Shown here: one piece after another, positions 6,801-6,958 of the stretch
Layout of the letters: every line of letters starts with the position of its first letter
How positions within the stretch are numbered: the stretch's first letter is position 1
DNA from: Sedimentisphaerales bacterium
GTDB taxonomy: Bacteria; Planctomycetota; Phycisphaerae; Sedimentisphaerales; SG8-4
DNA length: 6,958 nucleotides
Assembly (NCBI GenBank): GCA_016928975.1
Contig: JAFGJR010000099.1
Span: 1-6,958 of the forward strand
Direction: 5' to 3'
Position numbers and translations under genes: made by a program
The notes under the pieces: model-generated
Databases searched by the model: none
The model's input: only the letters and a program-made list of their open reading frames with translations
What the model was told of the DNA's origin: nothing

Positions 6801-6958
6801 ACGAATGTCGTCGCCGTGCAGGTGTTGAACATCTTGCTGAGCGGCAGCTCGGATTGCTTCGCCGACGTGCGGCTGACGGCCGAGAGGATGCAAGGCGGCG
6901 CGGAGGAGCCGGTGACGCCGGCGGCTGAGCGTCGGCCGGGCAAGTACGAGATCGAGCC
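3807..6958 (+). CDS. Secreted CotH-kinase family protein with LTD, Ig-like and galactose-binding-like domains (3' end outside window)
   Basis: The frame is open from GTG 3807 past the window end, at least 1,050 codons. Residues 1-35 look like a Sec signal: arginines at 5, 8 and 12, then the hydrophobic stretch TFLTVAIVMLCFWSF. A Gly/Ala-rich linker leads to an LTD (about 56-215; VVVINELHVD, FVELHNPE, closing LPTPAAAN). Next is an Ig-like segment (about 226-335) with an HDDGLNGDAVAGDDVF loop. The CotH domain (about 380-790) shows LPVYHLISKK, FWGLYMTIEQ (540-549), SKNWYLYHH (634-642) and the acidic motif PWDVD (652-656), whose Asp654 and Asp656 match the family's conserved metal-binding WDxD. 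A galactose-binding-like sandwich follows (about 867-1028; WKYFKG, FDDSQWAVGNAPVGYG, DDGVNVWING, SSD). Bacillus CotH is an atypical protein kinase acting on spore-coat proteins; activity and substrate of this exported form are unknown. The truncated C-terminus (RRPGKYEIE) suggests further domains, probably LTDs as at 1-930. Confidence 0.93.
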   Translation, partial: MFTSRPLRAGSRPASTFLTVAIVMLCFWSFGADGCLGQSADGGIGGADPTAQASPVVVINELHVDPDVKTERVEFVELHNPEAEPVDLSGWQLTEGVFYTFPEGAVLPANGYVIVAEDPSQIHAKWSSGRFGIRASLVFGPYVGKLDNEADHVVLCDAVGQLVDEVDYQVGFPWPTVGDAVPESAPGNGYSMQLTNPLFDNNLGGCWRSALPTPAAANRSAPVANIAPQVRQVKHSPREPRSGDVVTISAKVTDPDGVKSISFLYQVVNPGNYIARQDAQYGTSWVIVAMHDDGLNGDAVAGDDVFSVQLPGSLQTHRRLVRYRMLVTDNLDMNAFIPYSDDPQPNFAYFVYDGVPAWRGAVQPGVTPVIEFPVEVMRSLPVYHLISKKSDVEDSTWFSRDGSNEFRWWGTLVYDGEVYDHIRYRMRGGVWRYSMAKNMFKLDFNRSHYFQARDDYGNEYATKWNRLNFSACIQQGSFGQRGEQGMFEALTCRLFNLAGCPASKTNYFQFRIIDETYEDGERNAAHRPLTSTGTQYDGDFWGLYMTIEQMDGRFLDEHGLPDGNLYKMDDAYPGGYDKNNQGPTQVDNNTDVEMFRGMYQSRLGAAWWAQNVNLDAYYAYYAIYQAVHHGDITSKNWYLYHHPVTDQWWQLPWDVDLTWTTYYGSNDPSDPFSRAGIFSYAELDVETKNHLREVVDLLFNAEQTGQLIDDYAAIINDPAGGLSMVDADRAMWDYHWVMSDAACSGYRTNCGSDKAGQGRFYQEAVDRHYDRSFEGMVQVMKDYVDERVPYLNTKSADTAIPNTPLATSVGPEDFPANALVFRSSAFSDPQGAGTFAAMKWRIAEVAAGSQVPKGADTNPVLLPDGAMWKYFKGLSEPSTTRGAWRQVGFDDSQWAVGNAPVGYGESFIATVLSDMPGNYSTLYLRTTFDVSSLNSLSKLILEVRYDDGVNVWINGMLAYQENVSSTEVPYDGLAPTVREDSTFYRQELGDPRAWLRQGTNVVAVQVLNILLSGSSDCFADVRLTAERMQGGAEEPVTPAAERRPGKYEIE

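Noticed and set aside
1..6958. CRISPR arrays, insertion sequences, transposases, phage or defence genes
   Set aside because: I saw no regularly spaced direct repeats, terminal inverted repeats with a transposase, or nuclease, methylase or toxin families on either strand.

Overview
The window is 6,958 bases of GC-rich bacterial DNA and looks like a piece of a planctomycete genome, most likely Phycisphaerae or a relative. I infer this from the gene families: large exported proteins built from lamin-tail domains (LTD), CotH-kinase domains, galactose-binding-like sandwiches and GLUG-repeat beta-helices are typical of that group. There is no rRNA, tRNA, protein phylogenetic marker or other direct taxonomic marker, so the assignment is tentative.

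Layout from left to right. (1) Positions 1-930 are the 3' end of a gene whose product ends in two tandem LTDs; its start lies outside the window. (2) Positions 931-1142 are non-coding. They begin with a G-rich 7-nt tandem repeat that forms a four-run G-quadruplex motif, followed by three successive inverted repeats. (3) Positions 1143-3293 encode a complete 716-residue secreted GLUG-repeat protein made of two consecutive, diverged beta-helix modules. (4) Positions 3294-3390 are a short convergent gap with small inverted repeats. (5) On the minus strand, 3558-3391 encodes a 55-residue single-pass membrane protein. (6) Positions 3559-3806 are a divergent control region with one near-consensus sigma-70-type promoter per strand. 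(7) From GTG 3807 to the window end runs a large open gene (at least 1,050 codons) for an exported LTD / Ig-like / CotH kinase / galactose-binding-like protein. It has no stop inside the window.

How the genes fit together. All three large products are predicted surface or secreted proteins with no recognisable metabolic role. The left-hand fragment has the tail expected of a protein like the right-hand one, so the locus may be two CotH/LTD paralogues flanking a GLUG protein. A kinase-substrate link between CotH and the GLUG protein is only a hypothesis from proximity. The most unusual points are the back-to-back promoters, one with a G6 tract in its 17-bp spacer, the small Cys-x-Cys membrane protein, and the structured intergenic block upstream of the GLUG gene.
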